NCBI GenBank assembly: GCA_039707465.1 | Contig: CM077645.1 | Span: 64,553,850 to 64,617,849, forward strand | DNA length: 64,000 nucleotides | DNA from: Rhabdophis nuchalis | Taxonomy: Eukaryota > Chordata > Lepidosauria > Squamata > Natricidae | Reading direction: 5' to 3' | Shown here: positions 24,336 to 36,330 of the stretch, piece by piece | How the letters are laid out: every line of letters starts with the position of its first letter | Position numbering within the stretch: the stretch's first letter is position 1 | Notes under the pieces: model-generated | Databases searched by the model: none | Told to the model about the DNA's origin: nothing | The model's input: only the letters and a program-made list of their open reading frames with translations | Position numbers and translations under genes: made by a program

Positions 24336-25132
24336 TGAGAATTATTGTTGGCTTTGTTTGTTTTCTACGGTTGGGGGAGTCCTTTACAAACATACTTTTA
24401 TTCTTCTGGTTTCCTAAAACATTTGTGGCAATTTTTTCCTGCCATCTCTGTGAATCCAGAAGGAGCTGACAAACCTTTCAAACGCATGATTATAAACCAA
24501 ACTGAATGAAAGATTTAAAGAATAGATTACATTTCATAGTTTGCACTGTGTAAATTCTAGAGACATGGCAAGGAATTGCCAAATCCCAAAGTGAACAGGG
24601 CTACTTCCTCCGAGGGGTTTGTGAATTTCAAATACTAAGTGGGATGTTCTCTGAAGCAACCAGATCTAAACCTTTTCAAGTGCCAATAATTGTATACCTT
24701 GGAGAACGGCAGAAAAGTACAATGCCTAGCTGAAAAACAAATCAAAACAATTACTTTCAATTTTCAAAGAATAGCATATAGACAAGTCTGATCTTTGGGA
24801 TGTATTCAGCCAGAGAACTTTCTCAATTCAGCTTACAGGTGATATTTAAGCCATTCAACTTCTGAATTTAGATCCACTGACACTAACTTTGCTGTCTTTT
24901 GGGTTTTTTCTTCCTAGCCCTCCCTGTTTTTCTAAGTCCAAAGAGAAAAGTATTTATTTGTATTCCTGACACAGCATAGAAGGGAAGCTGAATGGAAAAT
25001 AAATGTATCAACTGGAGAAAGAAAAGTCTAAATAAGGAAATAATGTATGAAATGAAAAGACATAGATTAAGATTCAGAATGGACATTGGTGGGTCACTTT
25101 GATCTTACATGTTCATGGCATGGTCACACAGC
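24336..25132. other. Unique sequence
   Basis: No gene or repeat recognised. Confidence 0.4.
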
Positions 25133-25398
25133 TACCCTGTTTCCCTGAAAATAAGACCTCCCCAGATAATAAGGCCAATTGGGCTTTTGAGCACATGCGC
25201 TAAAATAAGCCCTTCCCCCAAAATAAGCCCTTCCCCCAAAATAAGCCCTTTCCGAAAATTTTGCAACACAGCAGCAGCTGTGAGGTGATCATGCTCGCCA
25301 CTTCCTGCATCTCAAGAATAATAAGACCTCCCCAAAAATAAGGCTAAATACTTATTTCGGGGATCTAAAGACCCTGTCTTATTTTGGGGAAAACGGTA
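25133..25398. mobile_element. TA-flanked MITE (AAAATAAGACC family)
   Basis: It starts TACCCTGTTTCCCTGAAAAT and ends TTTTGGGGAAAACGGTA, which are inverted. 'AATAAGCCCTTCCCCCAA' is repeated in tandem inside, and GACCTCCCCAAAAATAAGG is repeated near the right end. It has no coding potential. Confidence 0.72.
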
Positions 25399-25734
25399 TA
25401 TAAAAGACATAATGAATAAAAAGAAAACAATGTGTTTCAAATAAAACTGCACTGAAATCTACAATTTCTTCTTTAAAAGTTTTCTTACCATGGTGAAGTC
25501 TTAAAATGTTTTGTTGGGGTCATTTTTTGTGCTTCTTATAAGTGACTTTAAGTGCTGTGGCCATTTTATTATTACATATGTATCCATGACACATTTCAAA
25601 TATAATACAAAAGAACAGTTTTAGATCTTAGGTAAGAATAGTTCCTCGCTGTTGGTTATTTTCCTCAGGATTCTACATGAGGCAAGAAAAATAAAATGAA
25701 GTGCCTTCAAAAGTAGTATGAGAGAATGATATTG
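25399..25734. other. Unique spacer
   Basis: No feature recognised. No Tc1 terminal repeat lies at its right edge. Confidence 0.4.
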
Positions 25735-26075
25735 TAGGGTCAACACAGCCATCTAGGTGCCAAGTCCTGCTGGAAAATGAAGTCAGCATCTCCATAAAGC
25801 TCATCTGCAGAAGGAAGCATGAAGTGTTCCAAAATCTCCTTGTAGATGGCTGTGTTGACCCTGGACTTAATGAAGCACAGTGGACTAACACAGAAGATGA
25901 CATGGCTCCCAAATCAACACAGACTATGCAAACTTCACACTAGACTTCAAACATCTTGCAGTGTGTGCCTCTCCATTCTTCTCCCATACTCTGGGTCCTT
26001 GGTTTCCAAATAAGATGAAAAAGTTGCTGTCATCAGAAAAGAGGTCTTTGGACCACTGGGCAACAGGACTTTGGA
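25735..26075 (-). pseudogene. Tc1-like transposase, inverted middle fragment
   Basis: Read on the minus strand, it gives the transposase middle: a WSKVL-like start, KTSFLMTATFSSYLETKDPEYGRRMERHTLQDV out of frame with the usual reading, then the region leading to the 'GVQ...STAIYKEIL'-type part. The fragment runs opposite to 26076-26753. It is frameshifted and lacks both the N-terminal DNA-binding domain and a terminal repeat. Confidence 0.75.
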
Positions 26076-26753
26076 CCACTGTGCTTCATTATATCCAGGG
26101 TCAACACAGCCATCTACCAGGAGATTTTGGAGCACTTCATGCTTCCTTCTGCAGATGAGCTTTATGGGGATGCTGACTTCATTTTCCAGCTGCCCACACT
26201 GCCAAAAGCACCAAAACCTGGTTCAATGACCATGGGATTACTGTGCTTGATTGGCCAGTAAACTTGCCTGATCTGAACCCCATAGAGAATCTATGGGGCA
26301 TTGCCAAGAGAAAGATGAGAGACATGAGACCGAACAATGCAGAAGAGCTGAAGGCTGCTATTGAAGCATCCTGGTCTTCTATAACACCTCAGTAGTGCCA
26401 CAGGCTGATAGCTTCCATGCCACGCTACATTGAGGCACTAATTGCTACAAAAGGGGTCCAAACCAAATACTGAGTACATATGCATGCTTATACTTTTCAG
26501 AGGTCCGATATTGTTTTATGTACAATCCTTGTTTTATTGATTGCATGTAATATTCTAATTTTCTGAGATTGTGGATTTGGGGTTTTTATGAGCTATACAC
26601 CATATTTATCATAATTATGACAAATCATGGCTTGAACTATCTTGCTTTGCATGTAAGTGAGTCTTATCTCATATATTAGTTTCACTTTTAAGTTGCATTT
26701 CTGAAATAAATGAACTTTTGCATGATATTCTAATTTTTTTAGTTTCACCTGTA
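26076..26753 (+). pseudogene. Tc1-like transposon 3' part: transposase C-terminus and right terminal repeat
   Basis: The plus strand encodes DHGITVLDWPVNLPDLNPIE and then NLWGIAKRKM, holding the NPIENLWG block that precedes the last catalytic residue in Tc1 elements. It continues to a stop inside SITPQ*CHRL and to GVQTKY*. An untranslated stretch follows, ending in the terminal inverted repeat ATTTTTTTAGTTTCACCTGT and TA. It is inactivated by stops and the missing 5' part. The family is one known widely in fishes and reptiles, from recall. Confidence 0.85.
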
Positions 26754-27282
26754 ATAAGTGAAAAGGTTTTAGAGTACATAAAAAGTGATGGTAAAAAAAT
26801 ACATACTGAGTTAAGGCAGACTGAATATAAAAGTGAGTGGCAGTGCAAAAGAATTATAATGAGAAGATTTGATCAAAGAGGCCGAACAAATGAGGATATG
26901 TTTCAAAACAAGATATGAGAGACGAGCAAATTGGTTGAGAAGGGAAACACAGACTGCAGAAGAGAAAAATAATTACTAAAGTTTTGAAGAATTTTGTGAA
27001 AAGAAACAAAGAACTACTGAAAAGAAATAAAGTTCTAGGACATTATTTGAAGGGATTAAAGAATAAGATTGTAAAAAGTAAATGGAAGAAAATTGAAAGT
27101 TGGTTTATTTGATCAAGATTAAAATAATGTTTTGTTATTTCTGGCAACCCTTAATGGGTTTTTGCTGATTAGGACAGAATGTTTTGTTTATAGACAAGAG
27201 ATGGTAAGAAGAGATTATTTTAAGAGAAAGTGATATGTTACTACAATTGTTTATATTTATTGTGATAAAGGGAGAACTCATA
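26754..27282. other. A-rich unique sequence, perhaps old L1
   Basis: An A-rich stretch with a 66-codon frame (26718-26918) that is rich in K/E/R. It resembles the purine-rich composition of L1 plus strands, but no conserved motif is seen. Confidence 0.25.
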
Positions 27283-27356
27283 TCTCTCTCTCTTTTTCTT
27301 TTTCTTTCTCTCTCTCTCTCTCTCACAATATATATATTGAGATAGATAGATAGATA
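27283..27356. repeat. (CT)n/(TA)n/(GATA)n compound microsatellite
   Basis: TC runs are interrupted by TTTTTC, then comes a short TA run and GATA units. Confidence 0.93.
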
Positions 27357-28462
27357 TCTATAGTTATATCTTCTTTTTTATTTCTTTTTATTTTTCTTTC
27401 CATTTTTTGCACTTTCTAATTTTTTTTATTCTTTTTTTTTCTTTGCAATACATAAACTTATTTTTCTTAGTTTGTATTAGCTTTTAACTTTTTAATTGCA
27501 ACTTTTAATAAAATCATTATAAAAATGTGTATATGCCTTGAGTTCTTGGAGAAAGGTGAGATACTCATCTAAGGACTAATTAGAAATAAATTAATAAATC
27601 AGATGGATTGTCAATCTGTATTTGTCTTCTTAAAAGGGCTCACAAATGTGCCTTGTAACTTCGATGTTAGGTGCAATTGTAGAAATGACAATTAGCAGGA
27701 AAGAGGTCTCACACAAACACATAAATCCAAGAGACTAATTACAGTTAATGATCTTCTAAAGAGCCTTGGGCAGCAATCTGGACCCCACTTATTCATTGTA
27801 TGACAGGCTAATTTATTACATGCTTACTTCACAATCAGGATTTTTCAATATTATTTTTTTATCTATTTTTGTTGTTGTTAGGGATCTTCTCCATCGATAA
27901 TTAAAAGGATGACCAAGTCTTAATACAGTTTGTTTTATGTTATGTAGCTGTGATCTCCACCTGTACCACCAAACACATCTGCTTTGGGGGAGGGTGAATA
28001 GTGCATCTCTGCAACACTGATGCGGATAAAGACCCTTGTTGCATAAAGAGCAACATTGCGGTGATTCGAACCAATGCTTGCCTATTTTGTCCCACCTAGA
28101 CTTATTTCTACATTTCCCATACAAAGAAATCTGCAGGACCGATAACTCAGCTATTCTTGTTATCTAGAGAATGCAAACACGATCGACATCTTTGCACCAA
28201 ATTAGACGAGAGCAAGAGATAGGTTTAAAGGCAAGGATCAGGCTATAGTTTAGGAGGAAGAATCATTGAGAAGATGACTGAATCTGATAAGATCAGAAAG
28301 CCCAAGGAAAAGTGTTTGTGGTTTCAACTGATCATTGTTTGTTGTTTTTGATCCACAGAGATGTCACATCTAGGCACCATTATCAGATGAGATTTTGGGT
28401 GTGAGAGAGTGGGGAGGGAGAAGGAGAGGGAGAAAGGAATTGCAATGGCTAAAATTATTTCT
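27357..28462. other. T-rich then mixed unique sequence
   Basis: Up to 27530 it is T-rich and ends in an AATAAAATCATTATAAAAA block, like a LINE 3' end. The 27816-28124 minus frame (102 codons, cysteine- and arginine-rich) matches no domain I recognise but could be repeat-derived. Confidence 0.3.
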
Positions 28463-28554
28463 GATGTGTTCATGGTATGAACATTGATGTGTTCGTGGTA
28501 TGAACATTGATGTGTTCGTGGTATGAACATTGATGTGTTCGTGGTATGAACATT
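28463..28554. repeat. 23-bp minisatellite, 4 copies
   Basis: The unit GATGTGTTCGTGGTATGAAC plus ATT is repeated four times (28463, 28486, 28509, 28532). The first copy has one change (C to A in the centre). There are no spacers, so it is not a CRISPR array. Confidence 0.97.
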
Positions 28555-28779
28555 GGTGGGGTAGATGATTAGCTTTGTGTATTATAACTTCCACCTGGAA
28601 AAAATGCATACATGTGTAAATATGGGGATTAATTTTTAATTCAGAATTAAGAGCAAAATTAAGACTTCTTGGTAAAATTAAAGTATAAAATTGCCATAGT
28701 AAACATCCAATGTGAATGTAAGCCATAAGCCATGGATAGTCACCTTGGGACGAGATGGACAGCGAACAAGTTGAATCAA
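28555..28779. other. Unique spacer
   Basis: No feature recognised. Confidence 0.35.
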
Positions 28780-29040
28780 TAAAATAAAATTGATGTTTCT
28801 TCTATATAACGCTTCAATTTTGCTATTGAACCTTGGCAAAATGCCCATGTCACTAAAGTCCTTCAAGGAACCCCAAAAGGTTTTTTTCTGGAGAGCTGAA
28901 GAAGCTTCTTGGATGAAAAGTGAAACGTCTTCAAGAAAAACCAGAAAGTCCAGTTGCCTCTTGAAAAAAAGCACTTTGGGGGCAACCATGACCTGGATGA
29001 CTGAGACTCTCCATAGGCATGCCTCAAGGAAGAACACATT
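28780..29040 (+). mobile_element. Penelope-like element end (tentative)
   Basis: It contains GCTGAAGAAGCTTCTTGGAT followed by GAAACGTCTTCAAGAAAAAC, 'CCAGTTGCCT', 'AGCACTTTGGG' and 'ACCATGACCTGGATGACTGA'. The order 'CTGAAGA...GAAACGT' is typical of ends of Penelope-like retroelements in vertebrates. The class assignment is from recall. Copies at 43067 and 31985 share the blocks. Confidence 0.6.
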
Positions 29041-30134
29041 TCATGATCAGCAACAACAATGTTATCACCACTCTTCTGACTTCTCTACTCTTGCTTTGTA
29101 CATTTATGCATAACGGACGGTTCATCTGATCATTTTGTTAAATAAATTGCTGCATTGTCCCTTATGCAACATTATTTCTCCCTCTTCAGGTTGCTGGTTC
29201 TTCTGGATTTCTTTCCTTTGTCTTTCCTTCTTTGCCTCTGAGTGACAACTTGTCTAATTTCCACGTATAATATAAGATGCTGCATCTCTATTTAGGTAAT
29301 ATCTCTGAAATGATGATTCAATGGGTTATGAGTTGTCTAGCACTTATCTAAAAACCAAAAATTAGAAAATGTTTTTTTTATAAAATCAGGGTGGTTGTGG
29401 GACCATCTTGATTTCCCAGGTTCTGTGCGGTCATTGAATATCTCAGAATAAGAACAAAATTGAATGGGAAACTGTAGTTGTCTTTGGGTGGATTTCCCAC
29501 ATATGTTTGGCATAAAGATTCTCCAGCACTGAAATGACAGAAAAATAAAGATTTGCCAAATTTCTGCAGATCTGAGTTTTTTTTTAGAAACACAGCCAGA
29601 GAGCTTTAACATTCATTTCAAAGCAAACCCTCTGCTCCCCTCCTGTTTTTCCCCCATAGTAGAACAGGAAGTCAATTATTCAGTGGCGCACACACAGTGA
29701 GCCACATTTTGCTGTCATTGTGGGTAATTTGTCCCTTAGGGTGTTAGCATTCATACATAATTGCACATTGTATTTGTCCCTAACATTTGATTCTTTCTTC
29801 CTCTGCTCAAACAACATAACAATGATTGCATCCAAGGATTTTAGCAAATTATTCTGTTATCTCAATTTACATTTTATTCACAAATGTAAGGCAGATGAAG
29901 GGAAAACACTTTTGATTTTTTTTTTCATGAATGTTTACCTACTTGCTATCACATTGGACCTAAGATACGGCAATGCCCTCATGTTATACTTTTTTGTTGT
30001 TTAATACAAATAGAGAATAAGAAAGCACAATAGTTTGAGTGGTGTTTTAACAGAATAGAATTGCATAATAGAGAGAAGCTATATAATGCCTACTTAGAGA
30101 ATCTGTGTCCTTTGCTTATTAAAAGAATAAGATA
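29041..30134. other. Unique sequence
   Basis: No repeat recognised. A 94-codon plus frame at 29720-30004 and a 91-codon minus frame at 29337-29612 have no domains. Confidence 0.4.
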
Positions 30135-30587
30135 TATAGGTAGTTACACAGATAGGTCAACTTACAATAGTTCAACTAGTGACCTTTTAAAGTTACAACA
30201 GCATGGGGAAAATGACATTTTGGTCATGTGATCATAGAGATGCAATGATTATCAGTGTGAAAAACGGTCAATGTTTTTCACACTTATAACCATTGGATCT
30301 CTATGAACATATGACCAAAATTCAGATACTTGGCAGCTGGTTCATATTTATGAAGATTGCAGTGTCATGGGATCTTGTGATCTGCTTTTGCGAACTTCTG
30401 ACAAGCAAAATCAATGGGGAAGCCACATTCACTTAACAACCATGTTATTAACAACAACTGCAGTGGTTCGCTGAACAACTGTGGCAAGAATGGTTGTAAA
30501 GTGAGGCAAAACAACCCCAACAAATGTCTCACTTAGTAACAGAGGTTTGGGGCTCACTTGTGATCTTAAATCAAATCACTACCTGTA
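30135..30587. mobile_element. TA-flanked MITE, ACAGGTAGTCC family
   Basis: The ends are ATAGGTAGTTACACA-like (partly rearranged) and AAATCACTACCTGTA. The interior has the family blocks and a local hairpin (about 30235-30305) with a GTGTGAAAAAC/GTTTTTCACAC stem. Confidence 0.72.
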
Positions 30588-31984
30588 TTCAAAAGGTGTT
30601 TAAAAATAGAAGCAGAAAGGAAAGCAGCAACAGAAACAAGAACTTTACCTCAGAAATGCTTGTTGAAAGAAATGTATCTTTATTAGGTGGAAGCCATCAG
30701 GGGATGGATCTGTTGGAAATACATTTCTTCATTTTGTGTTTTCCAAATCTGGACACATACAGCCAAGAAAACTGTAACTCTGGAAGAGAACCCCACAGAA
30801 TGCAATGGAATTTCTTTCTGAGGAAAAATATACAGGATTAAAGGGTTCAGAAGTTAAAAATATGTACCCTTGGAATTCAATGCAGAAATAAGTTGATGAC
30901 AACGAATTGTTGACAAGACCATACCGCAGTCCAATTAGTTGGTTTCAGTAAAAAATCTTGGAAAATACATTTACATTCCTTAATCATCTTCAGAGGTTGT
31001 CCATTAAAAGTAGTTTATAATATTGTTACCTGAAATTAAAGAGGGAAATAATTGAAGGTGGGTTTAAAACCTCCAGAAAATATGTAGTTGGTGCACCAGC
31101 CAAAGCTCTTTTGTGGAGGGTTCTTTCACCTAATCGTTCCAGAGCTGAGCTAAGTCAGGAAATGTCAAACCATGAGGAGAATATGGTAGATATTCTCTTA
31201 GGTAGAGCAAAATGAAAAAATAAAGAAAATAAACAAACATGAAAGAACTCAATGGCCAGTTTTTGATATAAGCATAGAATCTAACTTGTGAACCATTTGT
31301 CTTAACAGGATGTGCAGACAATAAATGTATATGAATGAGAGAGATAAGAAAAATATTATTGCTATTATACCCCGTCTTTCTATCTACAGAGTGGAAATGA
31401 AATCACCAGGACAACAACGGGTCTTACTTCTATAATTTTGGGGAGGAAATTCTCATGTAAACATTAATGAGCAAATTCTCTCTGCATTTAACGCTGAGGC
31501 AATTAAAGGTGTGATGATATATGACTATGTGTCAGACTGAACACCATGGTAGCATCAATGCATAAAAGTGGCCATTGTGCTAAAACTATTGCCATGGTCA
31601 ATCCCCCTTACGGACAAAAATAGCCTCTGCTAGAACACTTTCAAATGGGACGTCAAAGAGCCACATTATAAATCAAAGTGAAGGTAGTGGCAGGTTGTAT
31701 CAAGATGGTCATGATAGATTTATTCCAAACTGAATTAGGAAGAGGGGAAAGATAATTACGGAGAAAAGCCTAAACTGTGGCATACTTCCATTATAATCGC
31801 TTTGAGAGGACTATGTGGTTTTCTGTTGCATAATCTAAGTTCTGTATTGGGCTTGTTATTCAAGAAAACAATGGTTTTCTTTCTTGTTCTTCCTCCGCAG
31901 GTTTGAAACTAATATTGTGAAATTCCAGCTTCTTTGTATATTATTATACTCTTTCTCTTAAAGAACATTATATAGACTGAATGT
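30588..31984. other. Unique sequence
   Basis: No gene or repeat family recognised in about 1.4 kb. Confidence 0.4.
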
Positions 31985-32115
31985 CTATATAGATTCTTAG
32001 TCATCCAGGTCAAAGATGCTTTATCAAAAGTCAACTGGATTTTGTTTTTCCTTGAAGACATTTCAGTTGATATCCAAGAAGTGAAGAAGACATACAGGTA
32101 TACAAGCTGTTGTAT
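31985..32115 (-). mobile_element. Penelope-like end fragment (tentative)
   Basis: The reverse complement shares order and blocks with 28870-29010: CTTCTTCACTTCTTGGATAT, then ACTGAAATGTCTTCAAGGAA, 'CCAGTTGACTTTTGATAAAG' and 'ACCTGGATGACTAAGAATC'. Confidence 0.55.
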
Positions 32116-32579
32116 CATGGTACTTATTTCTCTAGTTTGTAAAGCAAATGAGATCAGATCATCCCAAATCTTATCAGTTTATTTTTTCAAACGAAAGGAT
32201 GGGAACTTTCAAGAAACTTAATGCTTCCTCAATATTTATAACTCTCTTGGTCTGATGTTTGTGGCCCTGTCCTTGTTAATAGGGAACTGACATTAAGCAA
32301 CCCTATCATCATTATCATCATCATCATCCACCATCATCATCCTGCAGCTGGATTGATCTATTCTAAATAAAGCAGCAATCAATCTTCACAGAGGCATCTT
32401 TGAATAGAATCCAACGATAATTTAAAATCCTCTGGCATTTCAGTGACCTTTTAGAAGGCGCAACAGCTAATTTATTCCACATTTGTCCTATTGTATCTAA
32501 AAGAGGAAAAAATGTTAACCAAAAGGCAGGTATCTCGGTCTGACTGGCATATAGCATTTCAAAATATATGGAGCCAATG
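32116..32579. repeat. Unique sequence with an imperfect (CAT)n tract
   Basis: The (CAT)n tract lies at about 32305-32340. Nothing else is recognised. Confidence 0.55.
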
Positions 32580-33000
32580 GTAACTCCAACTACTGTATTT
32601 GCATGAGGAGACTTTCCCTCTTTCTGCTATCATCCTTATCATAGTATCAATGTCAGCTCAATTTTCCAAGCAGCAGTAATTCAAACGTTGACCGGCTGCC
32701 GATTAGAGTAGTGTCATGGAGAGCAATGGACAAGTAATTACTGTGCATTACCTGGTATCAAATAGCATATACTCCTTCCGTCATAATGGAATGCGAGGGG
32801 GTTGGACACAAAGTTGTCATTCAAAATTACTTTCTGAGGCTGGAAAAAAATATGCTATGCTTATTCTCGAGAGAGCAGCCCACATAGCCATAGCAAATAT
32901 CTCAGCACTGCTGTCAAAAGGAATTTATTTTAAACCAGAAAAGATGTGTTGCACTGCACAGGAGAATCATGTTTCAGAAGGTGACCGGTTATGTTCATAA
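32580..33000. other. Repeat-free block, candidate conserved non-coding DNA
   Basis: It contains homeodomain-type cores such as CAAGTAATTACTG. A 94-codon plus frame (32716-33000) has no recognised domain. Nothing here proves function. Confidence 0.2.
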
Positions 33001-34199
33001 TGATCAAGAATGGAAACAATGTCAGTCCAATAATTTAGATAATTCCTTCCTGGGTTGATATTTCATCAACCCAAGCAAGAAATACCACACTTTTGCCTTA
33101 TTACCATTGATGAAGAACTGCCACTTAGCCTAAATAGGCAGTGCTATAAATTTGAAACTTTATTTTCAAAACTGAAAGACTCAATTAATAAAATAAAGAT
33201 GTATGCTCTTCTCTTTGGGTGGGCACTAATAGGCCACAGCACAGAAATGCAATATTAGGCTTCTGGCTCTATCCAAACTAGCGACTTCCATCAAGAGAGA
33301 CCTCACAAGGGCATGCAATTTGTTCTTTATCCAGGCCAAACACAGAATCCAGTGGTATTGGATGTTCGTTTCCTCTTCTTCGGGAACTGGGTCCAAGAAT
33401 TGAGATGGAATCAGCGATAGGATGATTAGGTTTACGTGGTCAATGTGCCACAGAGGAATCTTCAGTAATAAGGAAAATTAAAAGGTATCCAGCCTATTAA
33501 TTCCTTTCATTATAGCATAATTTTTATTAAATGCTTGTTTTCCAAGTGTGCAGCTGTCTGCTCTATCCCCTCAGTGAAAAATATAGGATTATAGCATGCT
33601 GGCATCAGATAGGTTAAAAAAAATTCCTCTAATTATATTACTGTTCTTCTGTTGCCTTCAAAGTGTGGAATTTTGTGAGAGATGCCAAGTTAATGTTGAA
33701 AAAGCTAGGCCGAGCCCATTTTGGTTGCTTGGAATCTATGCCGAACATACCAGCTAACTAACTACAGCTTTGAAGCTCCTCCATCACCCAAAAGAATGAT
33801 CCATCCTTGGCTTACTCCACACCGCTGTGATGTTTGAATGAAGATATGCTTCTGTTGAGCCTGTAATTTTACGCTTTTTATGTATAGAGCTGGTCACAAT
33901 AGGTCAATGCAAATTCAAAGGATTATGTTACAAAATACAGTCTGTTTTAGAAATATTTTGAGAAGGAAAGGTTTTTTTATTAATGTTAATTCATGATCTT
34001 TTTTCCATTCCAGCATCAAATTATGGTCACAAAATATAAAGGTAGAAAGAGGTTCAGATGCCAGAATTTTTACTATGCTTCCTAACAAAGCAACTTAATA
34101 TAAAATCTGTAAATCTTCCAAAAAATTGAAAGCTCATTCAATAAAAATATTTTGAATGAATTGTAATCATTTAAAAAAGCTAGTCTAGATATGCGTATC
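33001..34199. other. Unique sequence
   Basis: No gene or repeat recognised. Confidence 0.4.
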
Positions 34200-34342
34200 T
34201 ACACTATGCACCATAGCTTTTATGGTGTTTTTATGTACTTATATGTTTATATTTATTTTAATTGCCTGTGCGCCGCCCTGAGTCCCTTCGGGGAAATAGG
34301 TGCGGGATACAAGTCTAATAAATTGAAATTGAAATTGAAATT
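34200..34342 (+). mobile_element. L2/CR1-type LINE 3' tail
   Basis: It carries GCGCCGCCCTGAGTCCCTTC and GGGGAAATAGGTGCGGGATA, then AATAAATTGAAATTGAAATT as a (TTGAAA)n tail. Only the last 140 bp or so remain. Confidence 0.8.
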
Positions 34343-34904
34343 GCATATATAGGAAGGCACCAACAACCCACCCAAGAGTCTGGTAGTATCTTTTCGAGCT
34401 AACAATTCTTTTTAAAGACATAAGATTTCATAAGCTATTGCTTATTTCATCAGTTGCCTAAAGTGGCTCTACTCATAAATATGTTCCAGCTCATGAATAT
34501 ACTTTTGTTATAGATTTTGCAAATTTTAGTGCAATTGCCCAGCACTCCAAATGTGGCGTTTGTTTGTTTTTGCATGAGCAAAGGACAAATGATTGTAGAC
34601 TTTGCCTATAGCTAATATTTTTCCCATTGTGATGTTCTTTTGAGTGAAACTCCCTAACTTTTATCACAGAAAAATCTGCCACATGTTTCTTGTACACCTG
34701 TATATGTATACGTCCATTAGAAGGTGAGTTAAAATACTTTATTAGGACAGTGCTGAGATTCATTGCACCTTGAAATCTCAGACTTCCGGAATACAATTTC
34801 TTCTGCTCTGAACCACAAAACAAGAAACCGCGGATCTAGGGATCCAGCACATAACTTGCAGAAATCCTTTTGTATGACTCTATTATGTATAGATATTCTG
34901 ATAT
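34343..34904. other. Unique sequence
   Basis: No feature recognised. A 110-codon minus frame at 34491-34823 has no domain. Confidence 0.35.
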
Positions 34905-35340
34905 GGTCAGAATCATTATTATTATTATTATTCACATTTGTAACCCGCACCCATCTCACCACAAAGGGACTCGGGGCAGCGAACAGAGATTTAAAATAAA
35001 TACACACAAATACAAAATATTACTAAATAATAACTAAATTAAATCAATACCCTGCTTAAAATAAATTTAAAAACCCATAAATTAAACTTTGATTTGATTA
35101 TAAGACAGTGGGTGCGGAGTAGATCATGCTAGGCTGGCCAAATGAAAATAGTAAGTTTTTAAGTGCGGGCGGAACAAGCGGAGGTCTGAGATGGTACGGA
35201 GATCGGGAGGTAGGCCGTTCCAGAGGGTTGGACGCACCACAGAGAAGGCCCTTCCCCTGGGAGCTGCCAACCAGCATTGCCCGGTCGACGGCACCCGGAG
35301 AAGACCCTCTCCCTGGGAGTGAGTCGGTCGTAGGGATGTA
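34905..35340 (-). mobile_element. L2/CR1-type LINE 3' end
   Basis: The left edge has the (ATT)n tail, then the complement of the GAGTCCC motif (AAAGGGACTCGGGGCAGC). The minus frame 35345-35124 encodes RPTHSQGEGLLRVPSTGQCW and LAAPRGRAFSVVRPTLWNGLPPDLRTISDLRLF, the same C-terminal block as at 10644. Confidence 0.87.
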
Positions 35341-35500
35341 TACAAGTGGTTCTTGAATTAAGACCATAATGGAACCCACCCATTACCTATTATAAGACAT
35401 AACAGTCCTAAAATGGGTGAGTCACATGACTGAATCAATCTTATGAAGTTTTTGTTGTGGCTGTTAAACGAATATACTGTAGTTGCCATAAGTACAAACC
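35341..35500. mobile_element. TA-flanked MITE fragment, ACAGGTAGTCC family
   Basis: It starts TACAAGTGGTTCTTGAATTA, a diverged left end, directly against the LINE fragment. No right end is seen, so it is truncated. Confidence 0.5.
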
Positions 35501-36278
35501 TATTTATTCAGATTTTTTCCCCCATTTTTTAAAAAGACACAATGTAAATCAAGATTCAGAAGAAGAATCTGTGTGGAAGGTAGGGGAGCCTTAAGTGTCT
35601 AGCCCTATTCCCAGGGACATGGTTCCATATCACCAATTTTTATATCAAAAACCCCATCCATATTGTCCTCCTTATGCTGCTGCTTCTTGCTCCTTCTTCT
35701 TTTTGTAGCTTACATTACACATGCCACATTTGGTTATTTACCATATATAAAACATACCCTGACAAACCTGTAAATTATATAAATCTTGTGTTTATGTCTA
35801 AGCTATGAGGCAAAATGGAGACATGACAGAACATGTTAACATATGTCAACTGATATTTATTTATGCAGCTCTGCGATACAAGTTTCACTGGTTCGTCAAT
35901 AGACAAATATATTCCTATCACTTTCTTTGCATGCTGCTTCCAGTCATATTTTTGGGAAATGATACATGCAGCTGAACTATCATGCTCACACACCATCTGC
36001 TCACCATCGTAAACAAAAATGAAGTGATAATGAAAATCTTCCAAGGAGCTATCAAGATGATTACACTTCAACTCCAATTACTTAATTTGGATCTTCAGTA
36101 TTCTACAAACAAACAGATTTTTTTTTACAAAAAAAATCAACTCTATTTAAAGCTCTGCAAATGTCTTTGGATTTATCCATGACTATTTTGTACATTATAA
36201 TTATATAAAAATAAAAAAGTAAATCAAGAACTTTTGATAATTTATACATTCAGTTACAGCAGAAGTACTAAGATATCA
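35501..36278. other. Unique AT-rich sequence
   Basis: No feature recognised. Confidence 0.4.
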
Positions 36279-36324
36279 GTATGTATGTATGTATGTATGT
36301 ATGTATGTATGTATGTATGTATGT
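36279..36324. repeat. (GTAT)n microsatellite
   Basis: About eleven GTAT units, directly left of the hAT copy at 36331. Confidence 0.95.
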
Positions 36325-36330
36325 GTATAT

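Noticed and set aside
27816..28124. Cysteine-rich 102-codon minus frame
   Set aside because: No family recognised and no supporting start or splice signals. Kept only as a remark.
28463..28554. Possible CRISPR-like repeat
   Set aside because: The repeats are contiguous with no spacers, and the genome is a vertebrate's.
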